A program made the position numbers and the translations under genes. From NCBI GenBank assembly GCA_024704765.1, contig JAKMXF010000133.1, forward strand, positions 744,001-808,000: a DNA stretch of 64,000 nt. The letters are read 5' to 3'. The notes beneath the pieces are model-generated. The model was not told the origin of the DNA. It did no database searches and saw only the letters and a program-made list of their open reading frames with translations. Below are positions 46,507-55,818 of this stretch, piece after piece. The first letter of the stretch is position 1, and the number at the start of each line of letters is the position of its first letter. The DNA comes from Oopsacas minuta. Taxonomy: Eukaryota > Porifera > Hexactinellida > Lyssacinosida > Leucopsacidae.

Positions 46507-48984
46507 TTACTTCGGTTTGGTTCTGAACATCTGCTGATAACCGTCTATTTCTGCTTGTTCAAATTTCCTGAATAGTGGCAAAGGCGTGCCTATCTCGTGT
46601 CCTGGTGAGATGAATTTAGCAAACTCCACAGGAATTAGAGTAGAGTTATTCGGTATATTTAGTTGTTGCCGAATTGCTTCACAAGTATTGGGCATATAAG
46701 GTTGTAACAGTACCATCACGAGACACACTAAATTAACAGATAAATTCATTATCGTACCAGCACGTGACATACCATCTTCTCCCTCTTTTATCAACACCCA
46801 TGGTTGAGCATCCTGTATGTACCCATTGCCTAATCTTGATAGATTTAGTGTATACTTTATTCCATCTCTAATCCTCGCATCTTCTAATGTTGCTATGTAG
46901 TTAGTTAATTCTAAGTTAATCTGGTCAATTAACTGCATGTCCACCTGTTTAAGATTTCCAACAGGTGGAACTATTCCATTGAAATTTTTCTTTGTGAATG
47001 CAAGTGAGCGATTAACGAAATTTCCTAAGTTGTTAAGAAGTTCGTTATTATTCTTAGACATCAGATCTGACCATGAGAATAAAGTGTCTTGTGTTTCAGG
47101 TCGCACATACAGCAGATAGAACCTGAATATATCAGCTGGAATTTTAGTCTCCCTTGCATTATCTCCAAACACACCCACACCCTTTCTCTTAGAAAACTTG
47201 CCTCCCTCATAGTTGAGGTACTCACTAGCGGAGATATGATGTAACAATGTGTACTCGTCCCCCGTGGTGATAAGACAAGAGGGGAACATGACGGTATGGA
47301 AAGGGACATTATCCTTTGCCATAAACTGATACAACAAGACATTATTCGGATTCTTCCACCATTTCTCCCACTGATCAGTGTAAGAAGCTGTTATAGAAAT
47401 ATAGCCAATTGGTGCATCGAACCAAACATAGAAAACTTTATCAGTGAATCCCTCTAGAGGAACAGGAGTGCCCCATTTGAGGTCTCTAGATATACACCGA
47501 GGCTTGAGACCCTCTTTAAACCAGGTGTTGGTTATAGAGCGTGAGTTTGGTGTCCAGTTACCGCGGGGAGCTGATTTAGCTACCCACTCTTCTACCTCTG
47601 GCTGCATGCGAGCCATGTCAAGGAAAATGTGCTGGCTCTTTTTAACGAATGGCCTGTTCTTACATATTTGACATTGAGGCTGTATTAGCTCTACTGCATT
47701 AATGAGCTTACTACAATTGTCACACTGATCACCTGAGGCATCATCGTAAGCACAGGAAGGGCACGTCCCGGTTATGAGTCTGTCAGCTAGGAATGTAGAG
47801 CAGTTCTCGCAGAACAGCTGTTCCACAGTCTCATCTTTGATAAATCCTCGCTTTTGTATCTTCCAGAATATTTCCTGAGCTATGTCAGTCTGATTCTGAG
47901 TAGAAGTACGACCAAATGTATCAAAACTTATTTCAAACCAATCGTATATGTTCTTGTGCTTCTTATAGTATTTATTACATACCTGCTGAGGGGTAACACC
48001 CTCCTGTACAGCCTTTATCTCAGTAGCTGTTCCATATTCATCAGTACCACACAAATACAGAGTCTGATAACCTCTAGCCCTACAGTAGCGAGCAAACACA
48101 TCAGCTGACAATACACACCCAATTATATTACCGAGATGAGGAACATTATTGACATATGGAAGGGCGCTGGTAATGAGAATATTACGTTTGTCTGTACATG
48201 GTAAGATAGGATGTTTTATTTCAGGAGCAAGTAATGATACCTTGTCTAAATTCAAGGTTGGTAAGATTGGAGGTTTTGATAATTTCTCTCTTTTCAATTT
48301 ATCAAATTTGGTTTCTTTTGTGTCCAACTTTCCATACCCAGTGAGACCTTGTGTTACACGCAGCCAATTATTTACAACAGGTAGTTTTTGTAAAACATTG
48401 TTAACTACCGGAGTGGTTGCTACCGTATTCACCCATTTGAGTAGCTTGGGGTAAGAAGCATTCATCTGAACAAGGAGTATAGGAGCAGTTAGTGGGAAGA
48501 GACTGGAGAATATTATGACGTCAGATATTGAGAGATTTTCTGGATCAGTGAGTGAGTATGCAGATTCTAGGGTTTGTAGAGAAACCTTTAGAGTGTCAGT
48601 GAGTGTGTGTTGTGAGAGAGAAGGATGTATTTGAGGTGAAATTGAGGAAGCTTCGAAACCAATCCAAGTGCGTGTATCTTTCGTCTCTGCCAAATTGTCT
48701 GGAATGTTAGATGATAAAGTGATTATGTATTTGCAAATCTCGTTAGAAGATAAGATGAAAATTCCTTTTTTCGTTTCAAGAGCTGCTCCTGCGACAATAA
48801 CAGAATTGAGATAGATAGCTTCTTGTTCGATGTCTTCTTCTGTAACTAGGTGTCTCTGGAACAGCTGGTCCCAAGAGGAGTTGAGTAGAGAGAAGAGTAT
48901 TTCAAACTTTAGTTTAGATACTCTACCAATGAGATTAGAGCAAACGATAAGGTCTGGTTTCTCAATGGAGTTAGCTGTTGCCAT
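46507..48984 (-). CDS. MARS1: Cytosolic methionyl-tRNA synthetase
   Basis: This single-exon gene encodes 825 aa. An N-terminal GST-like domain (about 1-225) is followed by the class I catalytic core. The HIGH motif is HLGN within SALPYVNNVPHLGN (about residue 283). The zinc knuckle shows C-x2-C pairs (CENC, CPSC, CDNC, CQIC). The KMSKS motif is KFSKRKGVGVFGDN (about residue 598). The anticodon-binding helical domain ends the protein at FRKFEQAEIDGYQQMF. Vertebrate MARS1 (about 900 aa) carries an additional C-terminal WHEP domain, which is absent here. The enzyme charges initiator and elongator tRNA-Met; the GST-like part suggests docking in a multisynthetase complex. tRNA-Ser lies 130 bp upstream on the same strand. 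Confidence 0.96.
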   Translation of the reverse strand: MATANSIEKPDLIVCSNLIGRVSKLKFEILFSLLNSSWDQLFQRHLVTEEDIEQEAIYLNSVIVAGAALETKKGIFILSSNEICKYIITLSSNIPDNLAETKDTRTWIGFEASSISPQIHPSLSQHTLTDTLKVSLQTLESAYSLTDPENLSISDVIIFSSLFPLTAPILLVQMNASYPKLLKWVNTVATTPVVNNVLQKLPVVNNWLRVTQGLTGYGKLDTKETKFDKLKREKLSKPPILPTLNLDKVSLLAPEIKHPILPCTDKRNILITSALPYVNNVPHLGNIIGCVLSADVFARYCRARGYQTLYLCGTDEYGTATEIKAVQEGVTPQQVCNKYYKKHKNIYDWFEISFDTFGRTSTQNQTDIAQEIFWKIQKRGFIKDETVEQLFCENCSTFLADRLITGTCPSCAYDDASGDQCDNCSKLINAVELIQPQCQICKNRPFVKKSQHIFLDMARMQPEVEEWVAKSAPRGNWTPNSRSITNTWFKEGLKPRCISRDLKWGTPVPLEGFTDKVFYVWFDAPIGYISITASYTDQWEKWWKNPNNVLLYQFMAKDNVPFHTVMFPSCLITTGDEYTLLHHISASEYLNYEGGKFSKRKGVGVFGDNARETKIPADIFRFYLLYVRPETQDTLFSWSDLMSKNNNELLNNLGNFVNRSLAFTKKNFNGIVPPVGNLKQVDMQLIDQINLELTNYIATLEDARIRDGIKYTLNLSRLGNGYIQDAQPWVLIKEGEDGMSRAGTIMNLSVNLVCLVMVLLQPYMPNTCEAIRQQLNIPNNSTLIPVEFAKFISPGHEIGTPLPLFRKFEQAEIDGYQQMFRTKPK

Positions 48985-49115
48985 AAACGTGGTGTTAATA
49001 TTATTCTTACTTCTTTAGACGAATGAATTTACTTCAAACAGAAACTAAAGCTAAGATAAATCTGCAAAATATGAATATAGCTTAGCGAACAGAAGTGAAG
49101 TAAAACAAAAAGTAA

Positions 49116-49197
49116 CGTAGTCGGCAGGATTCGAACCTGCGCGGGTAAAACCCAATGGATTTCTAGTCCATCGCCTTAACCACTCGGCCACGACTAC
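49116..49197 (-). tRNA. tRNA-Ser (anticodon AGA)
   Basis: On the minus strand the acceptor stem GTAGTCG pairs with CGACTAC, followed by discriminator G. The D arm is TGGCCGAGTGGTTAAGGC and the anticodon stem-loop is GATGGACTAGAAATCCATT with AGA in the loop. A long variable arm (GGGTTTTACCC) and the T arm GCAGGTTCGAATCCTGC complete it. The long variable arm is the type II feature of tRNA-Ser. Internal A and B boxes are intact. The gene is intronless. Confidence 0.97.
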
Positions 49198-49520
49198 ATA
49201 TAAAAAGAAAGAATATGATGTTTCCTATTTCATGAATTAAGCGAAAGCCTCACGCCATCACATTGATTGTTTGAAGTAATGTCGAATGTCTTTCCACACT
49301 ATTATACGAATTTAGCGGATGTTGATCAGGTTGGGAAGCAGTGCTAGTGGTATAGCTATCTTTGGAGAATTCCTGGAGCACTAGCATATCGCTACCGCTA
49401 GGTGCTAACTGTGGCTTAATACATGGCGTGAATCGCCACTACGCCACAGTTTGGTAGTACATAAGTAACTGTTGAAAAGTGCTCACACTTTGGAGCAAGC
49501 GGAGAGAGGTAAAAACTCCT

Positions 49521-49591
49521 ATTCCTGACCTCGTTAGCCTGAACAGATCATATTCGTTCTATGATCTGTTCAGGCTTACGAGGTCAGGAAT
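49521..49591. repeat. 32-bp-stem hairpin
   Basis: ATTCCTGACCTCGTTAGCCT..(49521-49552) is mirrored by 49560-49591 with a single mismatch, leaving a 7-nt loop (TTCGTTC). The stem is GC-richer than its surroundings. It could be a small foldback element or a pre-microRNA-like structure. Confidence 0.7.
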
Positions 49592-50047
49592 CATAGAAGT
49601 AGAGTGTGCATACTCAGTAGGTAAATATGAATCTTACATATGGTATGCTGGATTATTGCATTTGGTGAGTGTTGTTTAGAATTTTCCTTAGATTAGCGTC
49701 AGGAATGCTCCACAATGGCACTAAATGGCTAAAACCTGGAAGTAGGTATTAGGGTACTAGATAACGTATTAAACTATATTATTGACTTATGGGGATTCGT
49801 ACCCAAGGAATCGATTGACGAAACTAGACTTTTTCTAAGTCTTTGGGCGTGAAAGTAATGACGTCATTGTCACATTCAAAATATTTTGATTTTTTATCGA
49901 CTTTAATTAAGCCAATTCTTGAGTTATATGTTCAGAAATTGAATATTATATGTTTTGATATTATTAATACTGTATAATGTACATTTTTATCAACTTATGA
50001 AACCACATTTCTTGTTGAAAATGACCTACCGTTCATTGAACTACAAA
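49592..50047. other. Repeat-derived intergenic DNA
   Basis: Contains TGACGTCATTGTCAC (about 49859-49873), which recurs exactly near 63001-63015. This suggests fragments of one dispersed repeat. No gene seen. Confidence 0.4.
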
Positions 50048-51225
50048 CTATAACGTATTTATAATTAGTGAATTCACCAAAATATCTTGACAGCTCTTTA
50101 ACTCAGATAGATCTGGCTCCGAATCGTTTTTGGTAATATTACGAAAGGATGCTAAAATTGGATTACTTTGAGAGATAAGCCTGACGAACACATCTTTAAC
50201 GTTGTCTTCAAAGCTAAATTTTCTTGAGAGTCTCTCACGGTATCGCCTGACCAATTTATTTCAAGATTCAAGGCCTTCTTCAGGCAAATCTTCTAAGCCA
50301 AACCCATCATTATGATTTGCAATTATTTTGAGGTGCATAGGCTAGAAGTTTATGTAAAGTAGGGGTTACATGTGCTCATCAAAAATTGATCAAAATGGAT
50401 TTGTAAGTCTCTCGGCATACATTATCAAGGCCTTCAGTGTCCACTTTCCTGTTGCTATTATACAATCTCAGGATAGTACTCTAATTATTAAAGATTGTAG
50501 TGACAATTTGATGTGTCTCTTGAGGAGCAACCATCAATATCTAATAGAGAAAATCTTGTACAATATCATCGCTACCTGTGAAGCATCTCCAAACAACATT
50601 TCCGGTTGTGGTGGTTCCACCTTGGACTGATGGTGGTCAATGGATATACTAAGTTTTTCTTCAATGAGGCTAGTAATAAATTTCTTGGTCCCAACAATTT
50701 TTGGCGAAGTTGGTGACCATTTTTGAATAGCACCACACTGTAAATAGCAAATCAATAATAGGACCAACTAAATGTTCTCAAATATGCATGTAGAGGAGAA
50801 GCTGATATCTTTTTCTGAGATCGGTTTGTGTGTTAAAATGAATCTTTGATTTGTTGGCAAAGACAAAAATTCTTCCTCATCAACCTCGTCAAATACATCA
50901 CGTGCATCATGGATTGTCCTATTTATGGGAAAGTTATTTTTAACTATGCTAATATTGTGTATCTGTTTGAACGTGCAGTACACATTTGACAATTAGCACC
51001 ACCAGCACCGCTTAAGATTTTTGCCATCTTTGTATCGAAATGAGATCTTATGATCTTGACCTCTGCATTGGCATTGTGTAAACACAAACCATTCTCTTCA
51101 ATAGTTGAAGTTTCGTTATTTATCAATGAGCCCATCAAAAACTTGACACTCTCTTCATTTTCTGGAATGGCTAAGAGGGCAACTGGCCGAGTGCAAATGG
51201 TGAATTCGGATGATGAGGTTTCCAT
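50048..51225 (-). pseudogene. RAG1/Transib-like transposase relic, copy B (central and C-terminal core)
   Basis: Reading from 51225 down, conserved blocks appear in RAG1-like order but in changing frames. TRPVALLAIPENEESVKFLM is followed by HFDTKMAKILSGAGGANCQMCTAR (a CxxC zinc pair as in RAG1 CTLC). Next come ARDVFDEVDEEEFLSLP and LTHKPISEKDISFSS, then AIQKWSPTSPKIVGTKKFIT and SLIEEKLSISIDH. After a frameshift come TTTTGNVVWRCF, CRETYKSILINF, TPTLHKLLAYAPQ, NDGFGLEDLPEEGLES-stop-NKLVRRYRERLSRK and VFVRLISQSNPILASFR. The Glu before the internal stop corresponds to the third catalytic acid. The part with the first catalytic Asp is missing, and several shifts and stops make it inactive. It matches copy A (16290-16775) across its C-terminal half. 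Confidence 0.78.
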
Positions 51226-51681
51226 AGGATATGATCATTTGCATTTATGATTGCGTTAACCTTGAAACCAAATAAAATGAAGGTTTTAGTCGAGAGAGGT
51301 CAGGGTTAGATATAGCTTGATGGTAAACTCGATGACACCCAGATCCATCTAAGCCATCGGATACTCGATGGTTGTAAGTGGAATATTATTGTATTTTATG
51401 ACACTATTCTAAGTGTGTCCTGAATTTTACCCTGTATCTGTATCTGGAATTATCCACGGACCTATATGCATTTCATCATGCATACTCGACTTACTGAGCA
51501 AGCACATTCTACTTTTTAATTAATACGGCAGGAATTGAGTAATTTATTAAGATTAAACCATCCCTAATACAATTTAGTGTATACTGATTAGTTACGCTAT
51601 TAATACAACTAAAGACTAAATTCTTGTGCATATAATAAAAATATCTTGAAATGTTCATCAAGATTAAATGTAGATTACTAC
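51226..51681. other. Intergenic region, no gene seen
   Basis: May include the lost 5' part of the transposase relic and the 3' UTR of the DUSP-domain gene. No clear feature. Confidence 0.35.
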
Positions 51682-52917
51682 TTACCAGAATATTATTTGT
51701 TCGTTTTCTCTGTACAGTCTTTTCGGAGTAACTTCAATATTATATTTCCCTATAGAGTCGGGGACAATCAATAGAAAAGACTGTTCTGATAATCCTATCA
51801 TTGATGTAGGTAACCTGTTATTAGTAGACGAAAGTGTGATTCCTACTGTAGACGGACTAAAGATGAAGTTATATTGCGATTGGATGGTAATTTCTTTAGA
51901 TATAGCGTATTCAGTTTTGTTTAGACTCAACCTAACCTTATATAGTCTATCTAAACAAAACAATCTCGGAGGATAATTCGTATACAATTTAGAAAATGCA
52001 GAGAGCTTATTTAGAATGTCATGATAAGTTTCATAGGGGAATGTTTCCAATTGACATTCAATGCTGAAGTTAGTACACGTTTTATCAGCACAATTATGAC
52101 CGATTACACACTTGAACAAGGTAGGAAATATAGGGACCTTGATTTCATTCAAATCTATACTGAAAAAGGTTTTTCTTTTAATTGGAGCAGAGCCTGAATA
52201 CATTCCATTAAATTGTAACAGCAGATCCCAAGCTTTGAATGGCAATAACTTCCAATCATCTTTATCATCCTCTTCCTCATTTGGATAGATCCCATCATGG
52301 TTGATTGGAATGCTCTCAGGAAATTCCCAGCTGTCGTTAGTTTGAGGATTATCATAATTAATCGAATTTTTAAATTTAGAGAACCAAATTTGTGTAACTA
52401 CATACCATTCTTCATTAAACTGCGGCTCAATGGATAGAAGAGATTGTAACTTAGTTCGGAATTTTGATTTTGGCAAAAAAGGAACTATTTTGATAAGATT
52501 ATCCAATGAAGATTCCAATGTAGAAATTTCTAATGTAACGTGTGTAAGAAGTTTTTGTGACCTTTCAAAGTGTAATATTTGTTTATCAAGAAGAGATTTT
52601 TGTGCTTCAAGAAATGGTTTTAATGTATTTGTATCCAATGAGTCATTCAAAGTAGGAATAAGCTTTTTGAAACGTTGCAAGTCATTCCTGACTTGTATTA
52701 GCCCTGGCTTATTGATCGCTTCAAGCTGATCCAACTCTGATAATAGCTCTAATTCTTTCTTATCTAACATCTGATGATATGCTATAAAATGTGTTTTTAT
52801 AGATTCTCTAGCTTCATTAATTGAAAGATAATTATCATCAATTGGCGCTGGGGTGGAAAATACTGACTCAAATTCATTGGGCTTTGCGATAGGCGAAGTG
52901 CTAAAAGCAACAGCCAT
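51682..52917 (-). CDS. Coiled-coil protein with a DUSP domain, no protease domain
   Basis: This single-exon gene encodes 411 aa. The N-terminal ~150 residues are predicted coiled coil (LDKKELELLSELDQLEAINK; QKSLLDKQILHFERSQKLL), similar in feel to the coiled coil after a B-box. From about residue 172 a DUSP domain follows (NEEWYVVTQIWFSKFKNSI ... GIYPNEEE ... LLPFKAWDLLLQFNG ... PIKRKTFF), the module found N-terminal to USP4/11/15 catalytic domains. The rest (about 280-411) has Cys residues (HNCADKTCTNFSIEC) and an apparent beta-rich tail I do not recognise. No Cys/His protease boxes are present, so it is not a deubiquitinase; a scaffold or binding role is possible but not shown. Confidence 0.7.
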   Translation of the reverse strand: MAVAFSTSPIAKPNEFESVFSTPAPIDDNYLSINEARESIKTHFIAYHQMLDKKELELLSELDQLEAINKPGLIQVRNDLQRFKKLIPTLNDSLDTNTLKPFLEAQKSLLDKQILHFERSQKLLTHVTLEISTLESSLDNLIKIVPFLPKSKFRTKLQSLLSIEPQFNEEWYVVTQIWFSKFKNSINYDNPQTNDSWEFPESIPINHDGIYPNEEEDDKDDWKLLPFKAWDLLLQFNGMYSGSAPIKRKTFFSIDLNEIKVPIFPTLFKCVIGHNCADKTCTNFSIECQLETFPYETYHDILNKLSAFSKLYTNYPPRLFCLDRLYKVRLSLNKTEYAISKEITIQSQYNFIFSPSTVGITLSSTNNRLPTSMIGLSEQSFLLIVPDSIGKYNIEVTPKRLYRENEQIIFW

Positions 52918-53237
52918 TCCAGTACAATCTTATTAGAGACTAGTATATTGATTAATTAATTGAATTATAAATATTTAGATTAGAAAATAGTTGTTGCATC
53001 ATGCATCGATAGCAGGACCATAAATGGGGAAGTACCAATTTACATTGCGTCTAATAAATGGATATATGAAGAAGTAGCTTACAAAAGCATAATTAAAAAA
53101 AGTAGTAAACAAACTAGTAAACAGTTTATAATATCTCCTTAGCAGCATCATCTGCTACTAAATAACAACCAGGAATTACAAAATATAAACTAAAGTGTCC
53201 AGCGAGTAAACTTGGTTATTTAATTGGTCGAATAGCT
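52918..53237. other. Intergenic region, no gene seen
   Basis: Upstream of the coiled-coil/DUSP gene; AT-rich with no recognisable feature. Confidence 0.35.
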
Positions 53238-53700
53238 GAACTTTCGTCTCAGGAAATTTCGTATCCGGAATTTAAAAGCAGCCGCACAAACTTGATTAAA
53301 ATACACAAACTAACCCACAACCTATTGTGTAAGTAATTCGAGACTATTAACATCTTAATCATATAAGTGTTTCTTCTTTAACTCAAACGTAACATACTTT
53401 AATATGGCTGAAGTTCTCTCAATTGAATTGCTCAAGAGTACTCAAGGAAAAAATAAAGCTGCTATCCGAGGATTTGAGTATACTTTGGTTATGTCAGTGG
53501 ATGATATTGAACGTATCCGAACATTAGTTTGACTACGCAAATCGGGATACCATTACCTATCTTAAGGGAATAGGACATAACTTTGACTTTTAATATATTT
53601 TCATTTATAACTTTACTTGAAATTATACTATTCACTTATTAAACACGAAAATTCCAAGAGACCAAATTTGCGGATACGAGATTTCCTGAGACAAAAGTTC
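53238..53700. mobile_element. Element with 30-bp inverted ends enclosing a truncated frame
   Basis: GAACTTTCGTCTCAGGAAAT.. (53238-53267) is mirrored at 53671-53700 with 28 of 30 bases matching. The symmetry stops at these limits, which suggests the ends of a non-autonomous element of about 460 bp. It encloses the 42-codon frame at 53404. Confidence 0.6.
53404..53532 (+). pseudogene. Truncated FLYWCH-like domain frame
   Basis: Forty-two codons starting MAEVLSIELLKSTQGKNKAA and continuing IRGFEYTLVMS. The spacing of S.(Q)GK....GF.Y resembles the first strand of FLYWCH zinc fingers found in MULE-type transposon proteins. The W, C and H residues of the domain are lost before the TGA. It is probably a relic carried by the surrounding inverted-repeat element. 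Confidence 0.35.
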
Positions 53701-54057
53701 CGTTTACCAGTTAATACATGGTCTTTCATATGTGCAATATATTCATGTCCAGAATAAGGAATGACTAGGCTGAGTCGGCTCGAATAATCGCCACCTCAAA
53801 GAGTGTTGTATATAATTAAAAATAGGTTAGTGCAAAATAATGGGGGCACAGAGCACACTTGGTCACATTAATGAATACTGCAAGCATGTACACTAGACTT
53901 TTTATTATATGCCTCGCTCTTAGATTTCTAGCAACACACCAGATTTTGTATTACCATTCAATGCGTAGTATATTAAATTATATAATATACATTTCACTAG
54001 CTACTACACCCACATAGTACTCTAATCTATTCCTAAGTCATTCAAATGTATAATAAT

Positions 54058-54321
54058 TCATTTCTTCTTCCCTACTTTAGCTATATCCGTAGAAATACCA
54101 TCTCGACAGGTTAAATAGTTGAGAGCACTGTCAGCCTCTCCAACCTTACGCAAATATCCACTAATGACGTATTTCTTGGCGCCAATCATCTTCCCTTCTT
54201 GATCTAATTCAGCTACAGATAGCTGAACAGCTGCGTGGTCCTTGGCAGTGATCAGTCTGTTGGTGAAGGAGCATTTACGAGGGAAATAAAGCTCAACATT
54301 AACTCCTGCGTCGTTCTGCAT
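54058..54321 (-). CDS. RPS21: 40S ribosomal protein S21 (eS21)
   Basis: A single exon of 87 aa. It opens MQNDAGVNVELYFPRKCSFT, matching the start MQNDAGEFVDLYVPRKCS of animal RPS21, and keeps AKDHAAVQLSVAELD and YVISGYLRKVGEAD. The C-terminal part (CRDGISTDIAKVGKKK) is diverged and slightly longer and more basic than in vertebrates (83 aa). It is a component of the small ribosomal subunit, acting in 18S maturation and translation. It is unusual only in having no intron in its coding part. Confidence 0.96.
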   Translation of the reverse strand: MQNDAGVNVELYFPRKCSFTNRLITAKDHAAVQLSVAELDQEGKMIGAKKYVISGYLRKVGEADSALNYLTCRDGISTDIAKVGKKK

Positions 54322-54407
54322 TCTTACAAAGAAACAAAAATAATATTCTAATGAGAATGAGGAAAATCAATTCAATAAAGGATCATATGCAAGATTGAGA
54401 GATTATA

Positions 54408-54529
54408 CAGTGGAATACGGAAAAGACGGCCCTTTGGGAAACAAAAACAAAACATTAACCGAAGTACTGTAGATACACCATATATAAGGATACTCAGGAT
54501 TGAGAAGTTCTTGTACGCCGTATCCACTG
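54408..54529. mobile_element. 122-bp TA-flanked MITE between RPS21 and tRNA-Gly
   Basis: CAGTGGAATACGG at 54408 and CCGTATCCACTG ending at 54529 are inverted repeats differing by one base. A TA lies on both sides (54406-54407, 54530-54531). Size, ends and duplication fit a pogo/Tigger-like MITE. Confidence 0.8.
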
Positions 54530-54732
54530 TACGTATTTATCTGATTGTTTTAAAGTTCTTCTGTATTATGAAAGAAATTTTGGCAGTATGAGCATTCCTA
54601 TGGTAATTGTAATGTATAAATCAATAAAATTTGACTATAATGAGTAACACAATTAAAACTTCGTATTTTTTCCTTTTTTGGCATCTACATAGTAATAGGA
54701 TTCAATGTGAATGGCACAACTGCCAAAAAGAA

Positions 54733-54804
54733 TGCGTTGGCCGGGAATCGAACCCGGGTCAACTGCTTGGAAGGCAATTATTCTAACCACTATACTACCA
54801 ACGC
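54733..54804 (-). tRNA. tRNA-Gly (anticodon TCC)
   Basis: The acceptor stem GCGTTGG pairs with CCAACGC, with discriminator A (54733). The D arm is TAGTATAGTGGTTAGAATA, the anticodon stem-loop TTGCCTTCCAAGCAG carries TCC, and the T arm is CCGGGTTCGATTCCCGG. Intronless with intact internal promoter boxes. Confidence 0.97.
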
Positions 54805-55029
54805 AAGTAAGTATTAATATATACTCGTATTCCTTATAACTAATTTAAATTTACACCTGACGATAAACCAATATAGCTACCGTCTGGATTAAAAACAAAG
54901 AAGGGAAAATGTCATTATTAGCAAATGGTTTCAGCTATACAGCCTACCGACATGACCTATCTGGTTTGATATTCGACCCAACCCGACCTGCCAGTCGAAT
55001 GTCCGATCAATCTTAAACCCAACTTGAAG

Positions 55030-55818
55030 TGGAGGGGTAGAAGAATGATTTTTCTCTAGGAACCAATGGTTCATACAGAATGTTTGCTTCTCCAACTGTT
55101 AAATCAGTTCTCAAGGGCCATACTTTATTCACCCAATGATCTTTGCAGGCTCTGCTGTCCCATAAACATATAAAACAGGGGTACTAATTGTATCCACCTT
55201 GTTTGCCAAGTAGAAAGTTTACCATCTTGAGATCAACACATATCAACGACTGTTGTTCATGATATTTCAATTTTTGCAATACCATTTAAATATTTTCATA
55301 CTCCTCCTTAAGCTTTTTTGAATGTCCAATTGGAATAGATGCATATTTATTTCCATTATGCAATAAAACGCACTTCGAGCTTCTCTTGGAACTATCAATG
55401 AATAGACGCCAATCTTCTGGTCTATATTGTGGTGCTCCCATTTCCAGGAGAAGTCTTCCAATGTCATTGCAGAAGACGAGGCCTTCTTGTTGGCTAAAGT
55501 AATGAATGTATCCTTCTTCTCTATGACGATAATATGCTATCTTAGTTCCAGGGCTAAGAATATTCTTCTCGTTGAGCTTGGATGCAATATTTCTGAACAC
55601 TCTTTAGACAGGTTGAGGTCCCTGATTAGATCATTGAGCTCTTCCTGATTGAATTGACCAGATAATGAAGAGCTGTCTTGGTCTCCAAGCTTCACCTCAA
55701 AGTAAGCCTTTCGCACGAAGTTTGAGAGACCTCTTCTCTGATCTTTCAACGTATATTCACCACACATGCAACAGAACGTATTAGGATCATTAGAACATTT
55801 TCTTCTTGATGATGCCAT
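55030..55818 (-). pseudogene. Decayed transposon-type gene of a family repeated in arthropods and cnidarians
   Basis: Starts at ATG 55818 with MASSRRKCSNDPNTFCCMCG, EYTLKDQRRGLSNFVRKAY and KLGDQD. An internal stretch of the family is deleted before QEELNDLIRDLNLSKE. A frameshift near 55600 leads to KLNEKNILSPGTKIAYYR and LFIDSSKRSSKCVLLHNGNK, YASIPIGHSKKLKEEYENI. A further shift near 55280 leads to LICVDLKMVNFLLGKQGGY, an in-frame TAG (about 55184) and YPCFICLWDSRA. The family is recognised from these motifs; its mobile-element class is not clear to me. The copy is non-functional and 3'-truncated. Confidence 0.75.

Noticed and set aside
49325-49450. tRNA-like sequence after tRNA-Ser
   Set aside because: Short complementary pieces (ACTGTGGC/GCCACAGT) are present but no cloverleaf with A and B boxes can be drawn.
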